From positions 124,001 through 188,000 of the forward strand of contig CAVTLA010000001.1 in the NCBI GenBank assembly GCA_963735465.1: a stretch of 64,000 bases of DNA, given 5' to 3'. The DNA comes from DASZHJ01 sp963735465. GTDB lineage: Bacteria > Pseudomonadota > Alphaproteobacteria > ATCC43930 > CGMCC-115725. Positions within the stretch are counted from its first letter, which is position 1. Every line of letters starts with the position of its first letter. Below the pieces are notes generated by a model. The model saw only the letters and a program-made list of their open reading frames with translations, ran no database searches and was not told where the DNA came from. The position numbers were made by a program, and so were the translations under genes. This document shows, piece after piece, positions 56,520-64,000 of the stretch.

Positions 56520-57705
56520 ATGCATTTGAAACCAACGCGTCGCGCCGTGATGGCAGGGATCGCCGGATCCGCACTCGTCGATGTCAGTGCGTTCGCGCAG
56601 GGCGCGCTGAAGCTGCCGACGTCGCCGGTGTCGCTCAACTTCGTCGACGTCGCCGGCAACCTGGCGCTGACGCAAGCGGCGCTGGAAAACTATCGCAAGC
56701 TGAAGCCCAACCTGGTCTCCAAGATGACCTACACCAAGGCACCGGCGCCGGAGCTGCCGGGCAAGATCAAGGCGCAGCAGGACGCCGGCCGCGTCGACAT
56801 CGACGGCGTGCTGACCGGCATCGACGCGCTCTCGGCGGGCGTCGACCAGAAGCTCTGGGTGCATATGCTGCCGGAATACGCCTCGAGCCTGCCGAAGCTC
56901 GACGACATCTACCTGCCGGGCGCCAAGAAGATGCAGGCGCTGGCGCAGAACCAGGGCATCTGCATCGTCTTCTGCCAGGCCGGTCCGATCATCGAGTACA
57001 TGCCCGAGCAAGGTGAAGACGCCGCCGAAGACCGCGGAGGAGCTCCTCGCCTGGGCCAAGGCCAACCCCAACCGCTTCATGTACGCGCGCCCGGCCAATT
57101 CCGGTCCCGGCCGCGTCTTCATGATGGGATTGCCCTATCTTCTCGGCGACAAGGATCCGCACGACCCGAAGGCCGGCTGGGACAAGACCTGGGCCTATCT
57201 CAAGGAGCTCGGCCAGTACATCGAGTATTATCCCTCCGGCACCGGCGCCGTCATGAAGGAGCTGGGCGAGGGCTCCCGCGACATGATCCCGACGCAGATG
57301 GGCTGGGATATCAATCCCCGCGCCCTGGGCGTGGTGCCGAAGGAAGCCGCGGTGGGCACGCTCAAGGGCTTCCACTGGGTGCTCGACGCGCACTATCTCT
57401 GCATCCCCAAGGGTCTCGCGCCGGAGAAAGTGGCGGTGATGGTCGATCTCCTGACCTACATGCTATCCCCGGAGGCGCAGGCCATTACCTACGACGCCGG
57501 CTATTTCTATCCGGGCCCGGCGGTGAAGAACGTGCCGCTGTCCATGGCGCCGAAGGAGAGTCAGGACGTGATCAAGGAATACGGCCGGCCGGAGTATGAG
57601 AAGCTCATCACCGACAATCCGCAGGAGATTCCCCTGCTGCCGGACCAGCTGGTCTACGCCTTCGGCCGCTGGGACCAGGAGATCGGCGGCGCGAAGACAA
57701 AGTAG
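56520..57705 (+). CDS. ABC transporter substrate-binding protein, one frameshift
   Basis: A binding protein of about 394 residues for an importer of the iron/polyamine/thiamine class. The signal region RRAVMAGIAGSALVDVSAFA precedes SLNFVDVAGNLALTQAALEN. An extra A near 57010 splits IIEYMPEQ from VKTPPKTAEELLAWAKANPN. Downstream, MYARPANSGPGRVFMMGLPY, YYPSGTGAVMKELGEGSRDM and YMLSPEAQAITYDAGYFYPG are typical. The ATPase gene begins 15 bases after its stop. The ligand is unknown. Confidence 0.82.
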
Positions 57706-57720
57706 GCAGGAGCGCTCGGT

Positions 57721-58788
57721 ATGATTTCGGCGTCTAGCAGCTTCCGCAAATTGCGGCTCGATCGCGTGAGCCGCGATTTCGGTACTCTCAACGCGCTGAA
57801 GGACGTGTCGCTGGAAGTCGGGCGGGGCGAGTTCATCGCCCTGCTCGGCCCCTCCGGCTGCGGCAAGTCCACGGCGCTGAACTGCCTGGCCGGCTTGCTG
57901 CCGCTCACCGGCGGCGGCATCTGGCTCGACGACGCGCGGATCGACCGGCTCCGGCCCGAGGGGCGCGGCTTCGGCATGGTGTTCCAGAACTACGCGCTCT
58001 TCCCGCATATGAGCGTGCGCAAGAATATCGGCTTCGGCCTGAAGATGCAGGGCCGGCCCAAGGCCGAGATCGACCAGAAGGTGGAGGAGGCGCTGACCCT
58101 GGTGCGCCTCACCGCCCAGGGCGCGAAGCTGCCGGGCCAGCTCTCCGGCGGCCAGCAGCAGCGCGTCGCCATCGCCCGCGCCATCGTCATCGAGCCGCCG
58201 CTGGTGCTGATGGACGAGCCGCTCTCCAACCTCGACGCCAAGCTCCGCCTGGAGATGCGGGCGGAGATCCGGCGCATTCACGCCCTGGTGGGCTCCACCA
58301 CCATCTACGTGACCCACGACCAGGACGAGGCGCTGTCGCTGGCCGACCGCATCGTCGTGCTGCGGGACGGCACGGTGCGCCAGGTCGGCACGCCCAGCGA
58401 TCTCTACTCGCGCCCCGCCCATCCCGACGTGGCGGAATTCATGGGCTATCGCAATCTCGTGCGCTCTCGCGTGGCGATGTCGGGAACCGGCGCCGCCAAG
58501 GTCCAGGTCGGCGGCGCCACGCTCTCGGGCGTGCCGGTGGGACCGTTGGGGGAGGGCGAGGCGATCGTCGCGATCCGGCCGGAGGACCTGACGCCGCGGC
58601 CCGGCGGCCCGATCGCCGTCACCGTGGCGACGGCGGAATACCGCGGCCGCGACTTCTACGGCACCGCGCACACCGCCGACCGGACGGAGCTGTTCTTCCG
58701 CTCCGAGCAGCGCGTGACGCCCGGCGAGACGCTGCAGCTCGGTGCCGACTCCGCGCGGGTGCTGATCTACGGAGAAGCCGCGGCATGA
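57721..58788 (+). CDS. ABC transporter ATP-binding protein (UgpC/PotA type)
   Basis: A 355-residue ATPase with a C-terminal TOBE domain. Walker A is GPSGCGKSTALNCLAG, the Q loop VFQNYALFPHMSVRKN, the signature LSGGQQQRVAIARAIV, Walker B LVLMDEPLSNLDAK and the H loop TTIYVTHDQDEALSLADRIV. The regulatory part from about residue 240 includes VGPLGEGEAIVAIRPEDL. Such ATPases can serve more than one permease pair, which matters because the convergent sugar-type importer next door has no ATPase. It overlaps the first permease by four bases. Confidence 0.9.
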   Translation: MISASSSFRKLRLDRVSRDFGTLNALKDVSLEVGRGEFIALLGPSGCGKSTALNCLAGLLPLTGGGIWLDDARIDRLRPEGRGFGMVFQNYALFPHMSVRKNIGFGLKMQGRPKAEIDQKVEEALTLVRLTAQGAKLPGQLSGGQQQRVAIARAIVIEPPLVLMDEPLSNLDAKLRLEMRAEIRRIHALVGSTTIYVTHDQDEALSLADRIVVLRDGTVRQVGTPSDLYSRPAHPDVAEFMGYRNLVRSRVAMSGTGAAKVQVGGATLSGVPVGPLGEGEAIVAIRPEDLTPRPGGPIAVTVATAEYRGRDFYGTAHTADRTELFFRSEQRVTPGETLQLGADSARVLIYGEAAA

Positions 58789-59705
58789 CCACGCTCTCCA
58801 CCAGCGCGCCGCGCCGGGACACGGCGGCGGAGCGGCTGCCGATCCGCCTGGTGCTGGCCCAACGCGGCCTCGACGGCGTGACCCTGCTGGTGCTGCCGGC
58901 GGTGCTCTTCATCGTGGCGCTCTTCGTCTATCCCTTCCTCTACGGCCTGGTGCTGTCGCTCGAGCCCAAGACCGGCGACTGGCTCGCCAACTATCGCAAG
59001 TTCTTCTCCGAGCCCTTCCTCTACGGCACCATCGCCAAGACCATGTGGCTGGCGCTGCCGTCGACCCTGGTGAACATCCTGCTCGCGGTTCCCGTGGCGA
59101 TGCGCGTGCGCCTCATGCGCCGCCAGCGCCTGCTGACCACCCTCCTGGTCCTGCCGATCACCCTCGGTACCGTGCTCATCGCCGAGGGCATGCTGAATTA
59201 TCTGGGTCCGCAAGGCTGGCTCAACCGCAGCCTGATCTTCTTCGGCCTTACCTCGGGGCCGATCCGGCTCGTGCACAATTACTGGGGCGTGTTCCTCTCG
59301 CTGGTGGTCTCGGGATTCCCCTTCACCTTCCTGCTGACGCTTTCCTACGTCACCGGCATCGATCCTTCCCTGGAGCAGGCGGCCTCGACCCTCGGCGCCG
59401 GCGCTCGGGCACGCTTCTGGAATATCTTCCTGCCGCTGCTGGCGCCGGGCCTCGCCATCACCTTCTGTCTTTCCTTCGTGCAGACCTTCTCGGTCTTTCC
59501 GTCGGCGGTGCTGCTGGGCGCGCCCGCCGGTGTGACGCGCGTCATCTCCATCGCGGCCTATCAGGCGGCCTACGAGCAGTACGACTACTCGATGGCCTCT
59601 GCGATCGCGATGATCATGGGGTTCTTCCAGCTTCTGGTGGTGGTCCTGGTGCTCTCCGGCCGCGGCCTCTTCTATCGCGGTCCCGCCGGCGGCGGAAAAG
59701 GGTAG
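58785..59705 (+). CDS. ABC transporter permease
   Basis: A 306-residue permease with six likely helices. Segments include TLLVLPAVLFIVALFVYPFL, TTLLVLPITLGTVLIAEGML, and the EAA loop DPSLEQAASTLGAGARARFW NIF region (written with a break). The class is that of spermidine/putrescine, iron or phosphonate importers. The ATG overlaps the ATPase stop (ATGA). The second permease begins five bases after its stop. Confidence 0.87.
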   Translation: MTTLSTSAPRRDTAAERLPIRLVLAQRGLDGVTLLVLPAVLFIVALFVYPFLYGLVLSLEPKTGDWLANYRKFFSEPFLYGTIAKTMWLALPSTLVNILLAVPVAMRVRLMRRQRLLTTLLVLPITLGTVLIAEGMLNYLGPQGWLNRSLIFFGLTSGPIRLVHNYWGVFLSLVVSGFPFTFLLTLSYVTGIDPSLEQAASTLGAGARARFWNIFLPLLAPGLAITFCLSFVQTFSVFPSAVLLGAPAGVTRVISIAAYQAAYEQYDYSMASAIAMIMGFFQLLVVVLVLSGRGLFYRGPAGGGKG

Positions 59706-59710
59706 GGATC

Positions 59711-60552
59711 ATGCGTCGCGACGATCCGATCGGCTCCCGGCTCTGGGCCTTCGCGGTCTGGGCCCTCGTCATCTTCTTCATCATCAATCTCATCGCCATG
59801 GTCGCGACCGTGGTGGTGAATTCGTTCGGCACGCGCTGGCTCGGCACCTGGCTGCCGGCGGGCTTCACCACCAAGTGGTATTCCTCCGCCTGGGACGAGT
59901 TTCAGCTCGACCAGATCCTGATCGTGACCTTCCAGGTCGTGGGCGCCGTGGTGGTGCTCTCGGGCGCGCTCGGCGTGCCCGCCGCCTACGCCCTGGCGCG
60001 GCGCGAGTTCCCCGGCAAGCGGTTCGTGACCTTGCTCTTCCTGCTGCCCCTGCTGGTGCCCCCCATCACCTTCGGCATCCCGCTGGCGACGGTGCTCTAC
60101 AAGGCCGGCCTCGCCGGCCAGATGTCCGGCGTCATCCTCGCCAACCTCGTGCCGACGGTGCCCTTCGTCATCCTCGTGATGATCCCCTTCATCGAGCAGA
60201 TCGATCCCCGTGTGGAGGCGGCGGCCCGGGTCTTCGGCGCCGGCACCACGCGTCTCTTCATCTACGTGCTGCTGCCGCTCCTGGCGCCGGGCATGCTGGC
60301 GGCGCTGCTGCTGGTGCTGGTGCGCACCATCGCCATGTTCGAGCTCACCTTCTTCACCGCGGGGCCCGACCAGCCAGACCCTGGTCGTGGCGCTCTACTA
60401 CGCCGTCTACGCGGCGGGCGTGCGGGCAGGGCAGTCGATCGACGCCATGGCCGTCATCTACATGGTGACGACGCTTGGTCTGGCTGCTGATCGCGCTCCG
60501 CTTCGTCAACCCGACCCAGCTCGTGACGCGAGCGAAGCGACCGGCGCACTGA
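59711..60552 (+). CDS. ABC transporter permease, two frameshifts
   Basis: A second permease of about 279 residues. Helices such as LWAFAVWALVIFFIINLIAM and FVTLLFLLPLLVPPITFGIP are intact. The EAA loop is DPRVEAAARVFGAGTTRLFI. Extra bases near 60369 and 60475 break the frame. Removing them gives FFTAGPTSQTLVVALYYAVY, then MVTTLVWLLIALRFVNPTQL and a stop at 60550-60552. It ends the four-gene operon and converges with the next transporter's genes. Confidence 0.84.
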
Positions 60553-60573
60553 TTGCGCATGGAATAATGGTGG

Positions 60574-61455
60574 CTAGCCGCCCTTGACGCCGCCAGCCGT
60601 GAGGCCGGTCACGATCTCGCGCTGCACGACCACGGTCAGGATCAAGACCGGCAGGGTCACCAGAAGAGCCGCGGCGGCGAGCGGGCCCCAGGAGATCTGC
60701 TCGAAGGTGAGGACGTTGTAGACCGCGACCGGCAAGGTGCGCGTCTCGCGGCCTGCCAGCACCACACCGAAGATGAAATTGTTCCAGGAGAAGATGAAGG
60801 CCAGGATCGAGGCCACGACGATGCCGGGCTTGGAGAGCGGCAGCGCCACGTAGCGGAAGGCCTGCCAGAGCGTGCAGCCGTCGATGAGGGCGGCCTCCTC
60901 CAGATCGGGATGCAGGCTCTCGAAGAAGCCGATCATCACCCAGACCACGATCGGCACGGTTATCACGAGGTGCGTGATGACCAGGGGCCAGAGCGTGCCG
61001 GTCAAGTTGAGCGCGCGGAACAGAATGAAAAGCGGGATCAGGTAGGAGAGGTTGGGAGTGATCCGCGCGATCAGCACCAGCACCGCGATCTTGTAGGCCT
61101 TGGCCTTGGCGATGCCGTAGCCGGCGGGGATGCCGACCACGAGGGCGAGGATGGTGGCGCTGCCGGTGACGATGATGCTGTTGAGGAGGTAGCGCGCGAA
61201 GGGGCTGGCCTGGAACACCTGGACGAAGTTGGCGAGCGTCGGATGCTCGGGAATGAAGATCGGGGGATAGGCGATGTTCTCGATCTCGGTCTTGAGGGAG
61301 AGCGAGAGCATCCAGAGGAAGACCAGGATCGCCGGCGAGACGATCACGACCACCGCGAAAAAGAAGCCGATCTTTCCCAGCACGCGCTTTATCGCCAGCT
61401 CCCGCAGGCGCCGGCGCGGCGGTGCCATGAGCGCGGTGGCGGTCACGTGGACCAC
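60574..61455 (-). CDS. carbohydrate ABC transporter permease (MalG-like)
   Basis: A 293-residue permease of the CUT1 class. It shows a first helix near residues 31-50, then FLWMLSLSLKTEIENIAYPP, LLNSIIVTGSATILALVVGI and the EAA loop PDLEEAALIDGCTLWQAFRY, plus SWNNFIFGVVLAGRETRTLP, typical of MalG. It is the last gene of the leftward SBP-permease-permease unit and overlaps the MalF-like gene by 13 bases. No ATPase follows. Confidence 0.88.
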   Translation of the reverse strand: MVHVTATALMAPPRRRLRELAIKRVLGKIGFFFAVVVIVSPAILVFLWMLSLSLKTEIENIAYPPIFIPEHPTLANFVQVFQASPFARYLLNSIIVTGSATILALVVGIPAGYGIAKAKAYKIAVLVLIARITPNLSYLIPLFILFRALNLTGTLWPLVITHLVITVPIVVWVMIGFFESLHPDLEEAALIDGCTLWQAFRYVALPLSKPGIVVASILAFIFSWNNFIFGVVLAGRETRTLPVAVYNVLTFEQISWGPLAAAALLVTLPVLILTVVVQREIVTGLTAGGVKGG

Positions 61456-62393
61456 CGCGTGCGCTGGCGCACGTAGAGGAGCGTGAGCGAGAGCGCGATG
61501 ATGAGGGCGAAGAACACCACCACGACCGCCGAGGCATAGCCGATGTTGTAGAAGGCGAAGGCCTGCAGGTAGAGGAAGATGTTGATGGTCTCCGACGCGG
61601 TGCCGGGGCCGCCCTGACTGATGACGAAAATGATATCGAAGGCTTTGACCGCGTCGATGGTGCGGATGATCGTCGCCACCATCAGGAACGGCAGCACCAG
61701 GGGGAAGGTGATGTGGCGGAACATCTGCCAGGATGTGGCGCCGTCGATCTGGGCGGATTCATAGGGCTCGATCGGAAGCGCCGCGAGGCCGCCCAGCACG
61801 ATCAGCATGACGAGGGGCGTCCACTGCCACGTCTCCACCATGACCAGGCTCGGGATCACGGTGCCGGGGTCGTAGACCCAGAGCTGCGGCGGTAGGCCTA
61901 CGAGGCTCAGGAGATAGTTGAGCACGCCGAGCTGGGGATGGAACATCATCGTCCAGACCAGACCCACCGCCACCGGCGTCGCCATCATCGGCAGGATGAA
62001 GACGCCGCGCAGCAATCCCCGCAGCGGAAACTTGCGATGGAAGATCAGCGCCGCGATGGTGCCGAGGATGAGCGGCAGCACCACCGCCAGCACGGTGTAG
62101 TAGAGCGTGCGCACGAGCGCGCTCACGAAACGCTCGTCGGTGACCAGGCCTTCGTAGTTGCCGAGGCCCACGAAGGCGCCGGCTTGCGCCAGCTTCCAGT
62201 CGTAGGTGCTCATGAACAGCGTGAAGATCCAGGGGAAAACGATCACCGAGGCGATGATGGTCATCGCCGGCACGAAGAACAGGAAATAGGGCCGGCCGCG
62301 ATCGGCGCTGGCGCCGCTGGTGAGGCGGCGCCAGAGCGAGCCGGAGCTGGGCGCTCCCGCGGGAGGGTCGGCGAGCGTCGCCCCGCCGCTCAT
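61443..62393 (-). CDS. carbohydrate ABC transporter permease (MalF-like)
   Basis: A 316-residue permease of the CUT1 class. It reads PYFLFFVPAMTIIASVIVFP, FPLRGLLRGVFILPMMATPV, the EAA loop PYESAQIDGATSWQMFRHIT, and VKAFDIIFVISQGGPGTASE, which is a signature of MalF-type subunits. It follows the binding protein by seven bases and overlaps the MalG-like gene. The substrate is probably a sugar or polyol, by family. Confidence 0.88.
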   Translation of the reverse strand: MSGGATLADPPAGAPSSGSLWRRLTSGASADRGRPYFLFFVPAMTIIASVIVFPWIFTLFMSTYDWKLAQAGAFVGLGNYEGLVTDERFVSALVRTLYYTVLAVVLPLILGTIAALIFHRKFPLRGLLRGVFILPMMATPVAVGLVWTMMFHPQLGVLNYLLSLVGLPPQLWVYDPGTVIPSLVMVETWQWTPLVMLIVLGGLAALPIEPYESAQIDGATSWQMFRHITFPLVLPFLMVATIIRTIDAVKAFDIIFVISQGGPGTASETINIFLYLQAFAFYNIGYASAVVVVFFALIIALSLTLLYVRQRTRWST

Positions 62394-62400
62394 CGCCCCG

Positions 62401-63759
62401 TCATGCCTTCTCGGTCTTCTCGAGCACCGGCTTGAACGCCTCGGTCGCCTTCTTGAGCTCGGTCGCGGGATCGGCGCCGGTGATCATGTTGGTGAGGCCG
62501 ATGCCGAAGGTGTCGCGGAACTCCGTCACCGCGACGATGTCGGGCAATCCCGCCCGGGCGATCTTGATCGACCCCGCCATGGCGTCGAGCCATTCCAGCT
62601 TCGAGCCCGTGAGCTTGCCGGATTTCCGCACCGCCTCGTAGGCCGAGGCCCGCGGCGGCGCGCCGTACTGGCCCTCGAGGTGGCGCTCGTTCATCATCTT
62701 GCCGGTGGCCCACTGCACGTAGAGCCACGCGGCCTCCTGCTTCTTGCTCGACTTGGAGATGCCGACGCCGTCGCCGAAGAGGGCGGAGTGCTGCGCCTTG
62801 GGCCCCGGCGGCATCACGCCATATCCCACCTTGCCGACGACATGGGATTTGGCGGGATCCTCGAGCGGCAGCGAGAAGCCGATGCCGTCGAGCCACATGG
62901 CGCCTTTGCCCAGGACGAAGCTGGTCTGGCATTCGTTCCAGTTGAAGCCGGCGACGCCGGGCGGGCCGCATTCCTTGTTGAGGGCCTGGTAGATCTTCGC
63001 CGCCTCGATCGCCTCCGGCCCGTCGGTGTGCATGGTGAGGTTGGCGTCGATGGGATCGACGCCGTAGCCCAGCACGAAGCTGGTCCAGACCGGCACGTTG
63101 GCGTTCTTGAGGCCGCGGGAGAGAAATCCCGCGGTCTGCGTCTTGGGATCGTGAGCTTGCGCGCAACATCCACCATCTCGGTGAAGGATTTCGGATACTG
63201 CAGGCCTTTCGCCGCGAACAGCTCCTTGTTGTAGTAGAGGATCCAGTAGTCGAGGTTGATCGGGATGGTGTCGAGCCGGCCGTCCTTCTGGGTCGCGTAG
63301 TCGATCGCGCCCTTGGCGAAATCCGGAAAGTCATAGTCCGGCGTTGGTGAGCTTCGGGTCCTTGACGAGGTCGCGCAGGTCGACGAGCCACTTGCCGCGG
63401 CCGTAGAGCTGCTTCTGCACGTGGTAGGACACGGTCACGACGTCGAAGCTGGTATTGCCCGAGCTGAACTCGATTGCGACCTTCTGGCGGTGCTGCTGCT
63501 CCGGCACCTTCTCCGAGCCGACGCTGATGCCGGTGAGCTCCTCGAACTCCTTCTCGTATTTCTGCCAGAGATCCGCGCGCGGACCCAGGGTGAGGGAGAC
63601 CTCGAGATGCTCGCCCTTGAAGCGCTTCCAGTCGAAGCCGCTCTGGGCGATCGCCGGCGCGGCGATGACCGAGCCCGATCCCAGCGCCGCGATACCGGCG
63701 CCCGCCTTCAGCATGGTCCGGCGCGAGATTTCGGGGCTCTGAGTCTTCCGGTCCTGCAT
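62401..63759 (-). CDS. extracellular sugar-binding protein (SBP family 1), two frameshifts
   Basis: A solute-binding protein of about 452 residues with a Tat-type signal (ISRRTMLKAGAGIAALGSGS, cleavage near APAIAQ). Lobe 1 has VSLTLGPRADLWQKYEKEFE and VVTVSYHVQKQLYGRGKWLV. An extra base near 63344 splits DPKLTN from PDYDFPDFAKGAIDY, and one missing base near 63150 splits DVARKLT from DPKTQTAGFLSRGLKNANVP. Downstream NWNECQTSFVLGKGAMWLDG (starting FNWNECQT) fits lobe 2. It is the first gene of the CUT1 unit and diverges from the GntR gene at the edge. Confidence 0.82.
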
Positions 63760-63863
63760 GGCGCTTTCCTCCTGGATTGATCCGCTCTGACGGCGGGCTA
63801 TGGCGCTAGAGTGCGACGCGTCGGCGGCGCGGTGCAACGGCCAAAACCTACGGCTTGCCGAAC

Positions 63864-63873
63864 TGACATGTCA
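63864..63873. promoter_or_regulatory. palindromic operator candidate
   Basis: TGACATGTCA is a perfect ten-base palindrome between the divergent sugar-binding protein gene and the GntR gene at the right edge. A half site ACATGCTGAC follows. It is a plausible binding site for that regulator. Confidence 0.4.
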
Positions 63874-63916
63874 ACGCGTAACATGCTGACCATTCAGAGT
63901 GGAGGCCAGCGGCGCG

Positions 63917-64000
63917 ATGAACCTGCGCGAGAAAGCCTACGAGAGTTTCCGGCAGCACCTGCTCAAGAAGAGCTTCCGGCCGGGACAGTTCATCTCTCAG
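63917..64000 (+). CDS. GntR family regulator, N terminus only (cut by window end)
   Basis: The first 28 codons of a gene running off the window. They read MNLREKAYESFRQHLLKKSF then RPGQFISQ, the opening helix and turn of a GntR winged-helix domain. GGAGG lies upstream of the ATG. It diverges from the CUT1 importer and probably regulates it. Confidence 0.75.
   Translation, partial: MNLREKAYESFRQHLLKKSFRPGQFISQ

Overview
The window reads as chromosome of a GC-rich alphaproteobacterium. The evidence is a gene order typical of the class (murA, DUF2948, hisG, hisD, UPF0262, low-molecular-weight phosphatase, infA, maf, RNase E/G, yacG), a short-form HisG, a Bradyrhizobium-like family of intergenic palindromes, and small protein families known mainly from this class. 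I cannot place it to genus. No phage, insertion sequence, CRISPR array, rRNA or replication origin is visible.

Layout. 0.2-8.5 kb: DUF2007, TrmN6 methyltransferase, S49 peptidase, two small proteins, then glyQ-glyS and ppdK; this stretch carries an extraordinary density of single-base frameshifts. 8.7-14.7 kb (minus): YgfZ and a methyltransferase, then an RND pump with its membrane fusion protein. 15.3-20.1 kb: a four-gene envelope-glycan operon (GT9, two GT4, AsnB). 20.3-25.8 kb: pyrC, a thiolase-acuI pair, an EamA transporter, a Tat-exported amidase and a small protein. 26-33 kb: tRNA-Thr, dcd, then the murA-to-infA cluster. 33.2-35.6 kb: a palindromic repeat, an amino-acid binding protein and a DAACS symporter, interrupting the usual infA-maf linkage. 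35.9-38.2 kb: maf, RNase E/G, yacG. 38.2-43.8 kb: a nitrate/taurine-type ABC transporter followed by two paralogous alpha/beta hydrolases, one without its nucleophile serine. 43.9-45.7 kb: a lone HigA antitoxin and an M24-fold protein lacking metal ligands. 46-54 kb: tRNA-Phe and many small secreted, lipoprotein, PAS and regulatory genes. 53.9-64 kb: a BrkB protein, an RraA-like protein, a GntR regulator, two convergent ABC uptake systems, and the start of a second GntR regulator at the right edge.

How the genes work together. Housekeeping blocks cover translation (glyQS, infA, tRNAs), peptidoglycan (murA, amidase), pyrimidines (pyrC, dcd) and histidine (hisG, hisD). Transport dominates the rest: one RND efflux pump, one secondary symporter and three ABC importers (one with no ATPase gene of its own), several beside likely catabolic enzymes. 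The last 9 kb looks like a regulated uptake and catabolism locus bounded by GntR genes with palindromic operator candidates.

A caution that affects many entries: more than 35 single-base indels, nearly all +1, break otherwise well-conserved genes. Essential genes are hit and no accompanying nonsense substitutions are seen, so I treat these as probable sequence errors and annotate the restored gene spans. Removing such insertions dissolves an apparent thiolase-reductase fusion and restores conserved C termini of AsnB and a permease. The most interesting non-error signals are plus-strand terminators with no gene upstream (candidate small RNAs, two sharing a 9-nt motif), a possible higB deletion scar in front of higA, and the hydrolase pair with a Ser-to-Ala nucleophile.
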